A stretch of DNA of 64,000 bases from the NCBI RefSeq assembly GCF_017355405.1, contig NZ_CP061177.1, positions 1,719,001 through 1,783,000 on the forward strand, read 5' to 3'. The position numbers and the translations under genes were made by a program. Positions 47,102-56,576 of the stretch are shown one piece after another (position 1 is the first letter of the stretch; every line of letters begins with the position of its first letter). The notes below the pieces were generated by a model. That model was not told the DNA's origin. It did no database searches and was given only the letters and a program-made list of their open reading frames with translations. The DNA comes from Roseomonas haemaphysalidis. Lineage in GTDB: Bacteria > Pseudomonadota > Alphaproteobacteria > Acetobacterales > Acetobacteraceae.

Positions 47102-47560
47102 ATGGCCCTGCTGCTCAACATTCTCTGGAATATCCCTGGCCTCGGCTTCCTGACGGCGCTGATGTGGCTGGCGGCGGCCCTGGTCATGGCCATCACCGTG
47201 ATCGGCCTGCCCTGGGCCCGCGCCTGCCTGACCCTGGCCGGCTATTCCTTTCTGCCCTTCGGCAACACCATCGTCACGGCCGAGGAGCTGACCGGCCGCC
47301 CGACGCTGGGCACCGGTCCGCTGGGCTGGCTGGCCAACATCATCTGGTTTCTGGTGGCCGGCATCTGGCTTTGCATCGCCCACCTGACCCTGGCGGGCGC
47401 CTGCGCCGTGACCATTGTCGGCCTGCCCTTCGCCTGGGCGCACCTGAAGCTCGCCGCCGCGTCGCTGGCGCCGGTCGGCAAGCGGTCGGTGCCCAATGCG
47501 GTGGGCGAGGCGATCGCCGCCGGCCATGGCCGGGCCGCGCTGGACCGTTCGCGGCGCTGA
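47102..47560 (+). CDS. YccF-domain membrane protein
   Basis: A 152-residue inner-membrane protein with two YccF repeats: LLNILWNIPGLGFLTALMWLAAALVMAITVIGLPWARACL and LANIIWFLVAGIWLCIAHLTLAGACAVTIVGLPFAWAHLKL, each with two hydrophobic spans. A short charged tail follows. The function of the family is unknown. The ATG at 47102 is chosen because it starts the first repeat; an in-frame ATG at 47069 is possible. The FAD oxidoreductase starts 2 bases after the stop, so both are in one operon. The 204 bases upstream separate it from the divergent bphO. Confidence 0.85.
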   Translation: MALLLNILWNIPGLGFLTALMWLAAALVMAITVIGLPWARACLTLAGYSFLPFGNTIVTAEELTGRPTLGTGPLGWLANIIWFLVAGIWLCIAHLTLAGACAVTIVGLPFAWAHLKLAAASLAPVGKRSVPNAVGEAIAAGHGRAALDRSRR

Positions 47561-47562
47561 GC

Positions 47563-48849
47563 ATGTCGGGCACCGACGTCCTGATCATCGGCGCCGGTGC
47601 CGCCGGCATCGCCGCCGCGCGCGCCTTGCGGGCCGCCGGCGTATCCTGCCAGGTGCTGGAAGCGCGGCATCGCCCCGGCGGGCGCGCCGCCACCGACACC
47701 GCCACGCTGGGTGCGCCCTTTGATCTCGGCGCCACCTGGCTGCATGCCGCCAATCGCAACCCGCTGCGGGCGCTGGCGTCCGGGGCGGGGATCGAGCTGT
47801 TCGACCACGGCACCGCCCGCGTGTCCGCCTGCTTCGAGGATGGCCGCCGCGTCGGCCCGGCGGCGATGGCGGAATACGATGCCACCTGGGAAGGGCTGCA
47901 GTCCCGCCTGCGCGGCGTGGAACTGCGCCCGGGCGACAGCGCCGCCGACCTCGCGAACCGCGCCGGCTTTGGCGCCGGGCACTGGGACGCCACGGTGCTG
48001 CACTGGGAAGGGCCGGTGATCTGCGGCGCGCCCATGGCCGAGATGGACGCCCGCGACTACCTGGACACCCAGCTGGAGCCGCCGGACCTGCTGCCCCGCC
48101 AGGGTGCCGGCACGCTGCTGGCGCGGCTGTGCGAGGGGTTGCCGGTCGCCTATGGCGCTGTTCTCCGGCACCTGGACTGGTCCGGGCCGCGCATTGTCGC
48201 GGAAGGCGACTTCGGGCGCGTGGAGGCCGCCGCCTGCATTGTCACGGTGCCGACCGCCGTGCTCGCCGCGGAACACATCCGCTTCACGCCCGCGTTGCCC
48301 GCCGACACGCTGCAGGCGATCCATGACCTGCCCCTCGGGTTGCTGACCAAGGTCGGCCTGAAGGCGGCGGGCGACGACCGGCTGGAACTGCCCGCCTTTG
48401 CCGGCATCGAGCGCCACGTGTCGCGGGAAGGGGAGGCGGCGCTGACCGCCGTCGCCTGGCCCTTCGGGCACGACCACCTGATGGGCTTTGTCGGTGGCCC
48501 CGCCGCCTGGGCCCTGGCCGGGGCCGGGGCGGCGGCCACGGTGGATTTCGCCTTTGCCGAGCTGTCCCGCAGCTTCGGCGCCCGCGCAGCCCGGGCTTTG
48601 CGGCGTGACGGCGCGCTGGTCAGCGACTGGGCGGAGGATCGGTTCTCGCTCGGCGCCTACAGCCACGCGCGGCCGGGCCGGGCGGCGGCGCGCGGCATCC
48701 TGGCGCGGCCGCTGGCCGGCGGGCGGCTGTGCTTCGCCGGCGAGGCATGCCACCCCACGCTGGCCGCCACGCTGGGCGGTGCCTGGGAAAGCGGCGCGGC
48801 GGCGGCACGGCAAGCCTTGCCCCTGCTGAACAAAAGTAGCATGGCGTGA
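47563..48849 (+). CDS. FAD-dependent amine-oxidase-like oxidoreductase
   Basis: A 428-residue flavoprotein of the flavin amine oxidase superfamily. N-terminal FAD-binding Rossmann motif VLIIGAGAAGIAAARALRAAG; LEARHRPGGRA with the conserved RxGGRA-type loop; C-terminal flavin-binding ELSR...RLCFAGEACHPTLAATLGGAWESG. The motif GGRAATDTATLGAPFDLGATWLH is typical of monoamine/polyamine oxidase-like and related desaturase-type proteins. Substrate unknown. No membrane anchor. Starts 2 bases after the YccF gene, and the Mla genes follow after 67 bases. Confidence 0.87.
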   Translation: MSGTDVLIIGAGAAGIAAARALRAAGVSCQVLEARHRPGGRAATDTATLGAPFDLGATWLHAANRNPLRALASGAGIELFDHGTARVSACFEDGRRVGPAAMAEYDATWEGLQSRLRGVELRPGDSAADLANRAGFGAGHWDATVLHWEGPVICGAPMAEMDARDYLDTQLEPPDLLPRQGAGTLLARLCEGLPVAYGAVLRHLDWSGPRIVAEGDFGRVEAAACIVTVPTAVLAAEHIRFTPALPADTLQAIHDLPLGLLTKVGLKAAGDDRLELPAFAGIERHVSREGEAALTAVAWPFGHDHLMGFVGGPAAWALAGAGAAATVDFAFAELSRSFGARAARALRRDGALVSDWAEDRFSLGAYSHARPGRAAARGILARPLAGGRLCFAGEACHPTLAATLGGAWESGAAAARQALPLLNKSSMA

Positions 48850-48916
48850 AAATTGCGGGGGGTGACCTGGCCCCGGCCAAGGGGCTATTGCGCATCGCGA
48901 TGACCTGGCACAGCCG

Positions 48917-50008
48917 ATGACCGAGCCGGCCGAGGACCCCACCTGCACGCGGGATGGCGACCGCCTGTTGCTGCGCGGCGCCCTGACCACCGAGCGCCTC
49001 GGCGCCGTGTGGGACCGCGTGCTGCGCGAAGCGCAGGGGGCCGCCGCCGTGGACCTGTCGGGCGTGTCGGCGCTGGACACCAGCGGCGCCGCCCTGGTGC
49101 TGGCCGCTGCCGGCGCGGGCGGGCGCATCGAAGGCGGCGAGCAGGGCGTGGACGCGGTGCTGCAGCGCGCCCGCGCGGCGCTGGAAGGGCCGCGCCCGGC
49201 ACCGCCCGGCAAGGGCCTGTCCCTGGTCCCGGCCCTGGGCGCCTGGGGCGTCGGGCGGGTCAAGGCGGCACGCGACGGGCTGGGCTTTATCGGCGAGTCG
49301 CTGGTGCTGTCGCTGGCCGTGCTGCGCCACCCGCGCCGGCTGCGGCTGGCCGACGTGCTGCGCCACCTGGACGAGGCGGGGCTGCGCGCCTTTCCGCTGG
49401 CCATCCTGCTGGGCACGCTGATCGGCGTGATCCTGGCCTTCCAGTCCTCGGTGGCGATGCGCCAGTTCGGCGCCGAGATGTATATTCCCGCCCTGGTGGG
49501 CGTGACGCTGATCCGCGAGCTGGGGCCGCTGATCGCCGCCATCATCCTGTCCGGCCGCACCGGTTCCGCCTATGCCGCCGAGCTCGGCACCATGACGGTG
49601 AACGAGGAGGTGGACGCCCTGAAGATCATGGGCGTGGAGCCGGTGGCCATGCTGGTCCTGCCGCGCCTGCTGGCGGCGATGCTGGTGATGCCCGTGCTGG
49701 CGCTGGTGATGAACCTCGCGGGGCTGATCGGCATGGGGCTGGTGATGGCCAGCCTCGGCTTTTCCTCCTCCATGGTGATCAACCAGCTGCAGAACTGGCT
49801 CAACCTCGGCGCCCTGGCCGGCGGCCTCGGCAAGTCGGTCGTGTTCGGGCTGGCGATCGCGGGCATCGGCTGCCGCGCCGGCCTGTCCGCCGGGCGCGGG
49901 CCACGCGCGGTGGGCGACGCGGCGACGGCGGCGGTGGTGGGCGGCATCGTGTCCACGGTGGTGCTGGATGGCATCTTCGCCGTGGTGTTCTACCGGCTGG
50001 GGTGGTGA
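48917..50008 (+). CDS. mlaE: Mla-type ABC permease with fused STAS domain
   Basis: A 363-residue protein. The N-terminal region (about residues 1-95) is a STAS domain, equivalent to the separate MlaB (AVDLSGVSALDTSGAALVLAAAGAG). The C-terminal MlaE permease (about 130-360) carries FPLAILLGTLIGVILAFQSSVAMRQFGAEMYIPALVGVTLIRELGPLIAAIILSGRTGSAYAAELGTM, the family hallmark, and about five membrane spans. It transports phospholipids with MlaF and MlaD between the membranes. It starts 67 bases after the oxidoreductase and leads straight into mlaF (2-base gap). Confidence 0.94.
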   Translation: MTEPAEDPTCTRDGDRLLLRGALTTERLGAVWDRVLREAQGAAAVDLSGVSALDTSGAALVLAAAGAGGRIEGGEQGVDAVLQRARAALEGPRPAPPGKGLSLVPALGAWGVGRVKAARDGLGFIGESLVLSLAVLRHPRRLRLADVLRHLDEAGLRAFPLAILLGTLIGVILAFQSSVAMRQFGAEMYIPALVGVTLIRELGPLIAAIILSGRTGSAYAAELGTMTVNEEVDALKIMGVEPVAMLVLPRLLAAMLVMPVLALVMNLAGLIGMGLVMASLGFSSSMVINQLQNWLNLGALAGGLGKSVVFGLAIAGIGCRAGLSAGRGPRAVGDAATAAVVGGIVSTVVLDGIFAVVFYRLGW

Positions 50009-50010
50009 AC

Positions 50011-50907
50011 ATGGCCGACGACCAGCAAACCCCGCGCCCCGGCGGCGCCGTGCCGGACGACCGCGCGCGGGATGCCCCGGCCGCGCCGGCGCAGGATGCC
50101 GCCGCCCCCGCCGGAACGCCGCAGGGCGACGCCGCGCCGGACGTGCACCGGCGCGAGGTGCGCGACCCGGTGGTGGAAGCCGAGGGCATCGCCATGGCCT
50201 TCGGCTCCAACACGTTGTTCCGTGATGTCAGCTTCGGTGTGGAGCGTGGCGAGGTGTTCGTCATCCTCGGCGGCTCGGGTTGCGGCAAGTCGACGCTGCT
50301 GAAGATGCTGATCGGCTTGTACGAGCCGACGGCCGGCCGGTCGCGCATCCTGGGCCAGGACCTGCACGCGGCGGAAAGCGACGCGCGCCGCGCGCTGCTG
50401 GCGAAGCTCGGCGTGATGTGGCAGTCCGGCGCGCTGTTCGGCTCCATGACGCTGCTGGAAAACGTCATGCTGCCGCTGGAGGAGCACACCCGCCTGCCGC
50501 CCGCGGCGCGCGAGGAGGTGGCCCGCGTGAAGCTCGGGCTGGTCGGCCTGTCCGACGCCGCCGACCGCCTGCCGGCCGAGATCTCCGGCGGCATGGCCAA
50601 GCGCGCCGGCATCGCCCGCGCCATGGCGCTGGACCCGCGCGTGCTGTTCCTGGACGAGCCCTCGGCCGGGCTGGACCCGATCACCTCGGCCGGGCTGGAC
50701 CAGCTGATCAAGGACCTGGCGCGCGACCTCGGCACCACCTTCGTGGTGGTGACGCACGAGTTGCAAAGCATCCTGGCCATCGGCGACCGCTGCATCATGC
50801 TGGACAAGCAGGCCAAGGGGATGATCGCCGAAGGCGACCCCCGCGAACTCCGCGACCACGCGACGCACCCCACCGTGCGCGCCTTCTTTCGCCGGGAGGC
50901 GATGTAA
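50011..50907 (+). CDS. mlaF: Mla-type ABC ATPase
   Basis: A 298-residue ATPase driving lipid transport. A Pro/Ala-rich N-terminal extension of about 60 residues (unusual for MlaF) precedes the ATPase. Walker A is GGSGCGKST, the signature EISGGMAKRAGIARAMALDPR, Walker B VLFLDEPSAGLDP, and VVTHEL the H-loop. ATG at 50011 is used; an in-frame GTG at 50005 overlaps the mlaE stop. Directly upstream of mlaD (2-base gap), so mlaEFD are a unit. Confidence 0.93.
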   Translation: MADDQQTPRPGGAVPDDRARDAPAAPAQDAAAPAGTPQGDAAPDVHRREVRDPVVEAEGIAMAFGSNTLFRDVSFGVERGEVFVILGGSGCGKSTLLKMLIGLYEPTAGRSRILGQDLHAAESDARRALLAKLGVMWQSGALFGSMTLLENVMLPLEEHTRLPPAAREEVARVKLGLVGLSDAADRLPAEISGGMAKRAGIARAMALDPRVLFLDEPSAGLDPITSAGLDQLIKDLARDLGTTFVVVTHELQSILAIGDRCIMLDKQAKGMIAEGDPRELRDHATHPTVRAFFRREAM

Positions 50908-50909
50908 CC

Positions 50910-51932
50910 ATGGCGAAATCCCGCAGGCTTTACGTGCGCGTCGGCCTGCTGCTGCTGGTCGGCATCCTGCTCGGCGTCGGCTTTCTGCTGTTCCTCACCG
51001 CCGGTCGGCTGAACAAGTCCGCCGAGATCGCCGAAACCTATTTCAGCGAAAGCGTCACCGGCCTGGAAGCCGGCGCGCCCGTGCGCTACCGCGGCGTGCG
51101 GATCGGCCAGGTGGCCGAGATCGGGCTGGTCAATGCGGAATACCGGCCGGACAGCCGCAGCCAGGCGGCGGCGGCCTTCCAGCTCGTGCTGGTGCGCATG
51201 GCGATCGACCCGGTGCGCGCCACCATGCGCGATGCCTCCGAGTTGCAGCGGGCGGTGGACAATGGCCTGCGCGCGCGGCTCGCCAGCGCCGGCATCACCG
51301 GCGGCTCCTATGTGGAGCTGGATTTCGTGGACCCCGCCCGCTACCCGCCGCGCGAGGTGCCCTGGCAGCCGGCCTACCCGGTGTTGCCCTCGATGCCCTC
51401 CACCGTGGCGCAGGTGCAGAACGCGGCCGAGCAGCTGCTCACCCGCGTGCAGGATGCACCGATCGAGGAAATCCTCAACAACGTCGCCTCGCTGACCGGC
51501 GCGCTCAGCGGGCAGGCGGGGGAGAACGGCGATCTGGCCCGCACCATCCGCGAGGCGGCGGAAACCATGGCGGCGCTGCGCCAGATCGTGTCCGGCTCCG
51601 ACCTATCCGCCACGCTGAAGGAGCTGCGCGACGTCGCGGGCAACCTGAACAGCTTGACCGGCGGGCCGGAGGCACGGCGCACGCTGGCCAGCATCTCGGG
51701 TGCCGCCGACGGCTTGCGCACCGCCATGGCCCGGCTGCCGGCGGCGATCGAAAGCCTGGAGCGCACGTCGCGCGCCGCGCGCGGCGTGACGCAGGACACC
51801 AATGCCGACCTCGCCCCCATCCTGCGCGACCTGCGCGCCGTGGCCAGCAACCTGCGTGACACCACCGAGCTGCTGCGCCGCGCGCCGGGCCAGGCCATCC
51901 TGGGCGCGCCGCCGCCGCGCCCCAACCGTTGA
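50910..51932 (+). CDS. mlaD: Mla-type MCE-domain membrane protein
   Basis: A 340-residue inner-membrane-anchored MCE protein. One N-terminal transmembrane helix (about residues 7-30), then an MCE domain (about 40-145: VTGLEAGAPVRYRGVRIGQVAEIGLV; ITGGSYVELDFVDP), then a long coiled/helical region (about 165-330, repeated ELRDVAGNLNSL-like stretches) that should form a periplasmic needle toward the outer membrane. Longer than E. coli MlaD (183 residues) and closer to the PqiB/LetB or alphaproteobacterial MlaD type in having this extended helix. Start 2 bases after mlaF. Confidence 0.92.
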   Translation: MAKSRRLYVRVGLLLLVGILLGVGFLLFLTAGRLNKSAEIAETYFSESVTGLEAGAPVRYRGVRIGQVAEIGLVNAEYRPDSRSQAAAAFQLVLVRMAIDPVRATMRDASELQRAVDNGLRARLASAGITGGSYVELDFVDPARYPPREVPWQPAYPVLPSMPSTVAQVQNAAEQLLTRVQDAPIEEILNNVASLTGALSGQAGENGDLARTIREAAETMAALRQIVSGSDLSATLKELRDVAGNLNSLTGGPEARRTLASISGAADGLRTAMARLPAAIESLERTSRAARGVTQDTNADLAPILRDLRAVASNLRDTTELLRRAPGQAILGAPPPRPNR

Positions 51933-51942
51933 GGTGCCCATC

Positions 51943-52569
51943 ATGAAGCGTCGCGGCCTGCTGCTGGCCCTGCCCATCGCCTCGCTCGCCGCCTGCGGCA
52001 GCGTGCTGCCGGACCGGCCCTACATCGAAACCAAGCGCTTTCCGCTGCTGGCGCCGCGCCCCGTCTCGGCCCCACGCCGCGCGGCCGGCAACCGCGTGCT
52101 CCTGGTGCGCCTGTTGCGCGCGGCGCCCGGGCTGGAAACCCGTGGCCTGCGCTCCATCCGCCCGGACGGCACGGAAAGCGTCGACTTCTATGCCGAATGG
52201 ACGGCGCCGCCGGCCGAGGTGGCGGAGGAAGCGCTGCGCCGCTGGCTGTCCGCGTCCGGCCTGTTCGGCGGCGTGGTGGCGCCCGGCAGCCGCGCCCGCA
52301 ACGATTTCGTGATGGAATGCGAGCTGACGGCCCTGGTGGCCGACCCGCCGCGGCGCGAGGCGCGGGCGGGGCTGTCCGCCATTCTGATGCGCGAGAACGG
52401 GGGCGAAACCCGCCTGCTGACCCAGCTGGCGGTGACCGGCACCGCGCCGCTGCCGGCCCCCGCCGCCGACGGCACCCTGCCGCCCGAGGTGCTGGCGGCC
52501 GGCATGAACGCGGCCTTCGCCGCGGCTCTGGGGGCCCTGGAGAACGGCATCGCCGGTTACATCCGCTGA
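51943..52569 (+). CDS. PqiC/YmbA-like ABC-transport auxiliary lipoprotein
   Basis: A 208-residue lipoprotein. The signal peptide ends in the lipobox ASLAAC (Cys18), so it is anchored by lipid in the outer or inner membrane. The body has the ABC-type-transport auxiliary lipoprotein (DUF330, PqiC/YmbA) look: KRFPLLAPRPVS, RVLLVRLLRAAPGLETRGLRSI, and ending EALRRWLSASGLFGGVV. It is 10 bases downstream of mlaD and closes the operon. Its presence, together with the long MlaD and the lack of mlaC, makes this locus a mix of Mla and Pqi features. Confidence 0.85.
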   Translation: MKRRGLLLALPIASLAACGSVLPDRPYIETKRFPLLAPRPVSAPRRAAGNRVLLVRLLRAAPGLETRGLRSIRPDGTESVDFYAEWTAPPAEVAEEALRRWLSASGLFGGVVAPGSRARNDFVMECELTALVADPPRREARAGLSAILMRENGGETRLLTQLAVTGTAPLPAPAADGTLPPEVLAAGMNAAFAAALGALENGIAGYIR

Positions 52570-52749
52570 CGCGGTGGGTGTTCAGGTGGCTGTGATTCCG
52601 GTGCCCGTCCGCTCAGTCATCGCAGCCTCGTGAAGGCCGCTTCGGAAGGCCGTTAACCGCTCCTTCAACTCTGTCGCGCTAGTCTCAAAACAGAGACGAA
52701 ACGGTGCTTTGCCCCATGGTGTGGGACGGGCGGCAGTGACGAGGGTGCG

Positions 52750-53457
52750 ATGCGGAACACGCAATGCGGCCGGTCCCTTTCCGGGGCCGACGCCTGGGAC
52801 GAAGTCTGGGATGACTACGAGGCGCGCCAGCAGGCCGCCGCTCCCGCCGCGTCGCCGGTGGCCGCCCGGTCGCCGTCTGCCGCGCAGGCCCGGCACGGAC
52901 GCGGCCTGCTGCCGGCGGCGACGATGGGGGCGGCGTTCCTGCTCGGGTGCCTCGCCGGCTCCGTCTGGCCGGTCCTGTCCCTGGTCAGTCAGGTGATGCG
53001 CGACGACGTGCCGGCCGTGCTGGGCGTGCTGGATGCCGGGCCGGCGCACGCCGTGTTGCGCCAGCAGCTGCGCGCCCATGCCGGGCTGCCGGCCGGCGAC
53101 GGCGGCGATGCGGCGGCGCGCATGCTGGCCGGCATGGCCGATGCCATGGCCGACGACCTCGCCGCCCCCGGCGCGCTGCGCCGCATGGTGGCGGTGCGCA
53201 ACGGCGCCATCGACCCGCACACCGGCGGCATCCGCAGCCCGGCGGCGGTGGCGTTGCCCCGGCTGGCCGCCGATGGCGGCATGGCGGTGACGCTGGCCCC
53301 GGCGCAGGGTGGGGGCGGGCTGCGGCTGCAGCTGGCCTTCAACGCCGGCGGCTGGCAGGCCCGCTCGGTCACGCTGCTGGACCCGCCCGTGCGGCCGGAC
53401 GCGGCGCGGCTGGCGCTGGCCGGTCCCGGCGCCGGCCGGCGCCAGCCCCGCGCCTGA
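52750..53457 (+). CDS. Membrane-anchored protein of unknown function (DUF2939-like)
   Basis: A 235-residue protein with a soluble N-terminal arm of about 50 residues, one hydrophobic helix (about 52-80: MGAAFLLGCLAGSVWPVLSLV), and a probable periplasmic domain (MLAGMADAMADDLAAPGALRRMVAVRNG; ALPRLAADGGMAVTLAP; ARSVTLLDPP). The layout resembles DUF2939 proteins, but the match is weak from sequence alone. It stands alone between the Mla operon (180 bases upstream, no gene in between) and fhs. Confidence 0.55.
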   Translation: MRNTQCGRSLSGADAWDEVWDDYEARQQAAAPAASPVAARSPSAAQARHGRGLLPAATMGAAFLLGCLAGSVWPVLSLVSQVMRDDVPAVLGVLDAGPAHAVLRQQLRAHAGLPAGDGGDAAARMLAGMADAMADDLAAPGALRRMVAVRNGAIDPHTGGIRSPAAVALPRLAADGGMAVTLAPAQGGGGLRLQLAFNAGGWQARSVTLLDPPVRPDAARLALAGPGAGRRQPRA

Positions 53458-53534
53458 TCCGCGCACCCGCTTGCCCGCTCCGGACGCCCAGGGGATAAGC
53501 CGGGACCGCAGCCGGGCAGCAGGATACCGCGAGC

Positions 53535-55214
53535 ATGACGATACCGACCGACCTCGAGATCGCCCGCGCGGCCACGCTGCTGCCGATCCGCGAGATCGCG
53601 GCGCGCGCCGGCATCCCCGAAGAGGCGCTGGAACCCTACGGCCGGCACAAGGCCAAGGTGAGCCTGGACTTCGTGGCCGCCCGGCGCGCCGAGGGCCAGT
53701 CCGGCAAGCTGGTGCTGGTCACCGGCATCAGCCCCACCGCGGCGGGCGAAGGCAAGACCACCACCACCATCGGCCTGGGCGACGCGCTGAACAGTCTGGG
53801 CGCCCGCGCGATGATCGCGCTGCGCGAGCCCTCGCTCGGGCCGTGCTTCGGCGTCAAGGGCGGCGCCACCGGCGGCGGCCACGCCCAGGTGGTGCCGATG
53901 GAGGAGATCAACCTCCACTTCACCGGTGATTTCCACGCCATCACCTCGGCCAACAACCTGCTGGCCGCCATGGTGGACAACCACCTGTACTGGGGCAACG
54001 AGCAGGGGCTGGACGCGCGCCGCGTGGTGTGGCGCCGCGCGGTGGACATGAACGACCGCGCGCTGCGCTCCGTCACCGCGGCGCTGGGCGGCGTGGCCAA
54101 CGGCTTTCCGCGCGAGGATGGCTTCGACATCACCGTGGCGTCCGAGGTGATGGCGGTGTTCTGCCTGTCGCGCGACCTGGCGGAGCTGCAGCAGCGCCTG
54201 GGCCGCATCGTGGTCGGCTACCGGCGGGACGGCAGCGCCGTCACCGCGCACGACCTGAAGGCCGACGGTGCCATGGCGGCGCTGCTGCGCGACGCGCTGG
54301 CGCCCAACCTGGTGCAGACCCTTGCGGGCTCCCCGGCGCTGGTGCATGGCGGGCCCTTCGCCAACATCGCGCATGGCTGCAACAGCGTGATCGCCACGCG
54401 GCTGGCGCTGGACCTGGCCGATGTGGTGGTGACCGAGGCGGGCTTCGGCGCCGACCTGGGCGCCGAGAAGTTCCTGGACATCAAGTGCCGCCAGGCGGGC
54501 CTTTCGCCCTCGGCCTGCGTGGTGGTGGCCACGGTGCGGGCGCTGAAGATGCATGGCGGCGTCAGCAAGGCGGCGCTGGGCACGGAGGACGTGGCCGCCG
54601 TGTCGCGCGGCACCGCCAACCTGCGCCGGCACGTGGAGAACATGCAGAAGTTCGGCCTGCCGGTGGTGGTGGCGCTGAACCGCTTCACCAGCGACACCGC
54701 CGCCGAGATCGGGGCGGTGCGGGACGCGATGCGCGCCCTGGGCGTCGAGGCCATCCTGTGCACCCACTGGTCGGATGGTGCCGAGGGCGCCGCCGACCTC
54801 GCCCGCGCGGTGCAGGCGCTGATCGCCGGCGGCACGGCGGATTTCGCGCCGCTGTACAACGACCACCTGTCGCTGGCCGGCAAGATCGAGACGGTGGCGC
54901 GCGAGATCTACCACGCCGCCTCCGTCAGCATTCCGCCGCCGGTGGCCGCCAAGCTGCGGCGCTTCGAGGAAGCGGGCTTCGCGCATGTGCCCGTGTGCAT
55001 CGCCAAGACGCAGTATTCCTTTTCCGCCGACCCGGCGCTGCTGGGCGCGCCGGAAGGCCATGTGCTGCCGCTGCGCGAGGTGCGGCTGTCGGCCGGCGCG
55101 GGTTTCGTGGTGGCCATCGCGGGCGAGATCATGACCATGCCCGGCCTGCCGCGCCGCCCGGCCGCCGAGGGCATCGGCCTGGACGCCCAGGGCCGCATCG
55201 ACGGGCTGTTCTGA
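53535..55214 (+). CDS. fhs: Formate--tetrahydrofolate ligase
   Basis: A 559-residue ATP-dependent ligase making 10-formyl-THF from formate and THF, feeding purine synthesis and one-carbon metabolism. The nucleotide loop is TAAGEGKTT (residues 68-76), and further family segments are [55 protein letters not shown], and [20 protein letters not shown]. Length is normal for the family. It has no other folate gene adjacent; the TPR-methyltransferase starts 4 bases after its stop and is probably co-transcribed. Confidence 0.97.
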   Translation: MTIPTDLEIARAATLLPIREIAARAGIPEEALEPYGRHKAKVSLDFVAARRAEGQSGKLVLVTGISPTAAGEGKTTTTIGLGDALNSLGARAMIALREPSLGPCFGVKGGATGGGHAQVVPMEEINLHFTGDFHAITSANNLLAAMVDNHLYWGNEQGLDARRVVWRRAVDMNDRALRSVTAALGGVANGFPREDGFDITVASEVMAVFCLSRDLAELQQRLGRIVVGYRRDGSAVTAHDLKADGAMAALLRDALAPNLVQTLAGSPALVHGGPFANIAHGCNSVIATRLALDLADVVVTEAGFGADLGAEKFLDIKCRQAGLSPSACVVVATVRALKMHGGVSKAALGTEDVAAVSRGTANLRRHVENMQKFGLPVVVALNRFTSDTAAEIGAVRDAMRALGVEAILCTHWSDGAEGAADLARAVQALIAGGTADFAPLYNDHLSLAGKIETVAREIYHAASVSIPPPVAAKLRRFEEAGFAHVPVCIAKTQYSFSADPALLGAPEGHVLPLREVRLSAGAGFVVAIAGEIMTMPGLPRRPAAEGIGLDAQGRIDGLF

Positions 55215-55218
55215 CGGC

Positions 55219-56418
55219 ATGGTCGCGGCCACGCCGGACCTGTTGCTGCGGCAAGGGCTGGCCTGCCACCAGCGGGGCGACCTGCAAGGGGCCGCGGCGC
55301 TGTACCGCCAGGTGCTGGCGCTGCGCCCGCGGGACGGCAACGCCCTGAACCTGCTGGGGCAGCTGGCCCGCGCAGGGGGCGACCGCGATGCCGCCCTGCG
55401 GCTGACCGGACAGGCGCTGGCCACCCAGCCGGATGCACCGGTGTTTCTGGCCGCGCATGGTGCCGCCCTGGCCGAGGCAGGGCAGTTGCCCCGCGCCGAG
55501 CAGGTGTTGCGCGCCGCCGTGGCCGCCCGCCCGGCCGACGTGGTCAGCTTGCGCAACCTGGGGCAGGTGCTGTCGGTGCGAAACCGGCCCAGCGAGGCGC
55601 TGGCCCCGTTGCGGCAGGCCGCGGCGCAGGCGCCGGGCGATGCCGCCGTGCGGCTGGCGCTGGCGCATGCCCTGCGCGAATCTGGCCATGCCGCCGAAGC
55701 CGTGGCCGAGGCCCGGCTGGCCGCGGCGGACCCCGGGCTGGCGGAGCAGGCGGGCTTTCTGCTGGCCGCCCTTGGCGCCGCCGACGCGCCCGGCCGCGCC
55801 CCCGCCGGCTATGTGCGTGACCTGTTCGACCAATACGCTCCGCGCTTCGACGACGCGCTGCAGGGCCTGGGCTACCGGACCCCTGCATTGCTGGCCGAGA
55901 TGCTGGCGCAAGCCGGGGCGCCGGGTGGCCAGGCGGTGCTGGACCTCGGCTGCGGCACCGGCCTGTCCGGCATGGCGCTGGCGCCCTTCGCGGCGCGGCT
56001 GGTGGGGGTGGACCTGTCGCCCCGCATGCTGGATGCCGCGCGGGCGCGGGGCCTTTACCACGCGCTGCATGAGGCCGACCTGCTGGACTTCCTGCCGGGC
56101 CACCCGGGGGGCTTCGGCATTGTCGCGGCGGCGGACGTGCTGAACTACCTGGGCGACCTGTCGGCCGTGCTGCCGCTTCTGGCGGCGGCGCTGGCACCCA
56201 GTGGTCTGCTGGCCTTCAGCCTGGAACGCGGCGAGGACGCGCCGGGTGCCCCTGCCGCCGTTCTGGGCCCGGGCCTGCGCTTCCGCCACAACCCGGCAGC
56301 GCTGCGGCCACTGGCCACGGCCAGTGGCCTGCATCTCCTGGAGGAGCGCGCGGTGGTGCTGCGGCAGGAGCGGGGGGCGGCGGTGGACGGGCTCCTGTGG
56401 TTGTTCCGCCGGCAGTGA
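55219..56418 (+). CDS. TPR-repeat protein with SAM-methyltransferase domain
   Basis: A 399-residue fusion. The N-terminal half (about residues 1-190) is five to six TPR repeats (LLLRQGLACHQRGDLQGAAALYRQVLALRPRDGNALNLLG and successors). The C-terminal half (about 195-395) is a class I methyltransferase with motif I VLDLGCGTGLSGMAL, acidic motif II VGVDLSPRMLDAARARG, and a post-motif DLLDFLPG. This resembles the contig/TPR-methyltransferase group (TPMT-like 'TPR-MT') found in alphaproteobacteria, whose substrates are unknown. The gene is 4 bases downstream of fhs, so co-transcription is likely; a direct one-carbon connection is a guess. Confidence 0.85.
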   Translation: MVAATPDLLLRQGLACHQRGDLQGAAALYRQVLALRPRDGNALNLLGQLARAGGDRDAALRLTGQALATQPDAPVFLAAHGAALAEAGQLPRAEQVLRAAVAARPADVVSLRNLGQVLSVRNRPSEALAPLRQAAAQAPGDAAVRLALAHALRESGHAAEAVAEARLAAADPGLAEQAGFLLAALGAADAPGRAPAGYVRDLFDQYAPRFDDALQGLGYRTPALLAEMLAQAGAPGGQAVLDLGCGTGLSGMALAPFAARLVGVDLSPRMLDAARARGLYHALHEADLLDFLPGHPGGFGIVAAADVLNYLGDLSAVLPLLAAALAPSGLLAFSLERGEDAPGAPAAVLGPGLRFRHNPAALRPLATASGLHLLEERAVVLRQERGAAVDGLLWLFRRQ

Positions 56419-56576
56419 CCGGCCGCGCGCGCCCCACGGCTTCAGCCTCCGTTAAGGTCCTGCGGCGCACATAGGGCGGCCGCGGTGTCGCGGCGCACGT
56501 GCCGCCCATCACGGAGAACCGTACCCGAACCCTTCAGAGAACGGCGACCATGCCGCAGCCGGAAAGCCATGATCGC

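Noticed and set aside
53458..53534. A folate riboswitch ahead of fhs
   Set aside because: The 77-base leader shows no structure or conserved motif that I can match to a known THF riboswitch.
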